Assembly: GCA_001819295.1 (NCBI GenBank)
Contig: MHMD01000022.1
Coordinates: forward strand, 1-18,972
Origin: Candidatus Nealsonbacteria bacterium RIFCSPHIGHO2_02_FULL_43_13
GTDB lineage: Bacteria; Patescibacteriota; Minisyncoccia; Minisyncoccales; MHMH01
Direction: 5' to 3'
DNA: 18,972 nt
This document shows positions 18,372-18,972 of this stretch, piece by piece; within the stretch, counting starts at the first letter, position 1; every line of letters starts with the position of its first letter. Under the pieces are notes generated by a model, which saw nothing but the letters and a program-made list of their open reading frames with translations, did not search any database and was not told the DNA's origin. The position numbers and the translations under genes were made by a program.

Positions 18372-18972
18372 TTAAAAGTCCCATAAAAAAGAAAATTAAT
18401 TTAGCTCTTATTGGTTTTGGTAGTATTGGCTTAATTCATGCCGCAGCTCTTAGAAAATTAGAAAAACAGACCGGCATTGTTTTAAAAGCCGTGGCTGATC
18501 CAAAACCAAAAAACAAATCGCTTAATCTTCTTTATTTTCAAGATTACCGAAAAATATTAGAAGATAAAAACATTAACGTGGTAACTATTGCTACTCCTCC
18601 AAACACCCATTACCAAATTACCAAAGAGGCATTAGCTGCAGGTAAAGATGTTCTTTTAGAAAAACCGCCAACATTAAGAATTGAACAATTATCTGAATTG
18701 GCGGGAATAGCCACAAAAAATAATTTAGTTTTATTTACGGCTTATCATGCGTGTTATCGTCCCGAAGTTGATCTCGCTGGCCAGGAACTAAAAGATAAGA
18801 AAGTAAGAGAAGTTGAAATTAGCTACGGAGAATACGTATTAAATTATCATAACTCTCAAGGATGGATTTTTAATCCTGAAATAGCGGGCGGGGGAATTAT
18901 CATGGATAGCGGCATCAACGCTATCTCAATTATCCAAACGGTTCTGCCGTATTCTAATCTTAGGGTTATTAA
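18368..18972 (+). CDS. Gfo/Idh/MocA-family oxidoreductase, 3'-partial
   Basis: NAD(P)-dependent sugar or inositol dehydrogenase; about 201 residues lie within the window and the gene continues beyond it. The Rossmann motif is NLALIGFGSIGLIHAAAL, followed by VVTIATPPNTHY and the catalytic LEKPPTLRI (EKP motif). The C-terminal substrate domain begins with ISYGEYVLNYHNSQGW and AGGGIIMDSGINAISI, the kind of segment seen in galactose or xylose 1-dehydrogenases. It is the only gene in the window with a strong Shine-Dalgarno (AAAGGAG, 7 bp before the ATG). It lies beyond the 92-bp repeats and is unrelated to the metal/redox genes, so it belongs to a different neighbourhood. Confidence 0.9.
   Translation, partial: MIKSPIKKKINLALIGFGSIGLIHAAALRKLEKQTGIVLKAVADPKPKNKSLNLLYFQDYRKILEDKNINVVTIATPPNTHYQITKEALAAGKDVLLEKPPTLRIEQLSELAGIATKNNLVLFTAYHACYRPEVDLAGQELKDKKVREVEISYGEYVLNYHNSQGWIFNPEIAGGGIIMDSGINAISIIQTVLPYSNLRVI

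Overview
The window looks like a piece of a small-genome, anaerobically inclined bacterium, most likely a Patescibacteria/CPR lineage. This is an inference from gene style, not from a marker gene. The signs are tightly packed and overlapping short genes, few Shine-Dalgarno sequences, several promoters whose predicted start sites fall almost on the start codon, a PaaX/Cas2-like protein with no CRISPR array, and a ComEC-like remnant. TGA is used as a normal stop. No tRNA, rRNA or CRISPR array was seen.

Layout. Positions 1-1404 hold the 3' part of a Glu/Leu-type amino-acid dehydrogenase, a cold-shock protein and a terminator. Positions 1406-3309 form a short operon: a small His-containing membrane protein, an iron-sulfur-flavoprotein-like protein, a Cys-rich DUF2769-type protein and a ZIP metal transporter. 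A near-consensus extended -10 promoter at 3306-3334 then starts a second operon (3355-8930). It holds three DUF1573 proteins (the first with a CcmH-like Cys domain), a TrmO-type protein, a Met-rich SHOCT protein, a CcdA-type thiol/electron conduit, a CxxC miniprotein, an exported CC-x8-C-x-H protein, a cupredoxin fusion and a second small H-x13-H membrane protein. A single minus-strand gene (PaaX-like winged helix plus Cas2-like fold) follows, bracketed by two 41-bp direct repeats that are each long palindromes.

Positions 9628-16574 are a CsoR-controlled copper operon with a recognisable promoter and an operator at the predicted transcription start. It encodes CsoR, a Sco/TlpA-like CxxxC protein, a second CcdA, a Cys-rich TRASH/YHS-like miniprotein, several small membrane or exported proteins, a CopA Cu(I)-ATPase, a thioredoxin-CcdA fusion and a small membrane protein. 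Positions 16571-17827 are a compact third operon: a Fur/PerR-family regulator with a double operator over its own start codon, a stand-alone NrdD C-terminal (glycyl-radical-like) module, and a hemerythrin, ended by a terminator. Positions 17861-18289 hold two 92-bp repeats flanking a ComEC-like remnant. The window ends inside a Gfo/Idh/MocA oxidoreductase that has a strong Shine-Dalgarno sequence and a 7-codon leader ORF.

How the parts fit together. The two large operons combine Cu(I) sensing and export with an extracytoplasmic thiol-redox apparatus: three CcdA-type membrane conduits, a Sco/TlpA-like protein, a Trx-CcdA fusion, and three DUF1573 proteins with C-x-C plus Met/His positions. No cytochrome c or Cu oxidase gene is visible. 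The best reading is therefore an envelope copper-handling and thiol-reduction system of uncertain end target, next to an oxygen/iron-responsive operon (Fur/PerR, glycyl-radical module, hemerythrin).
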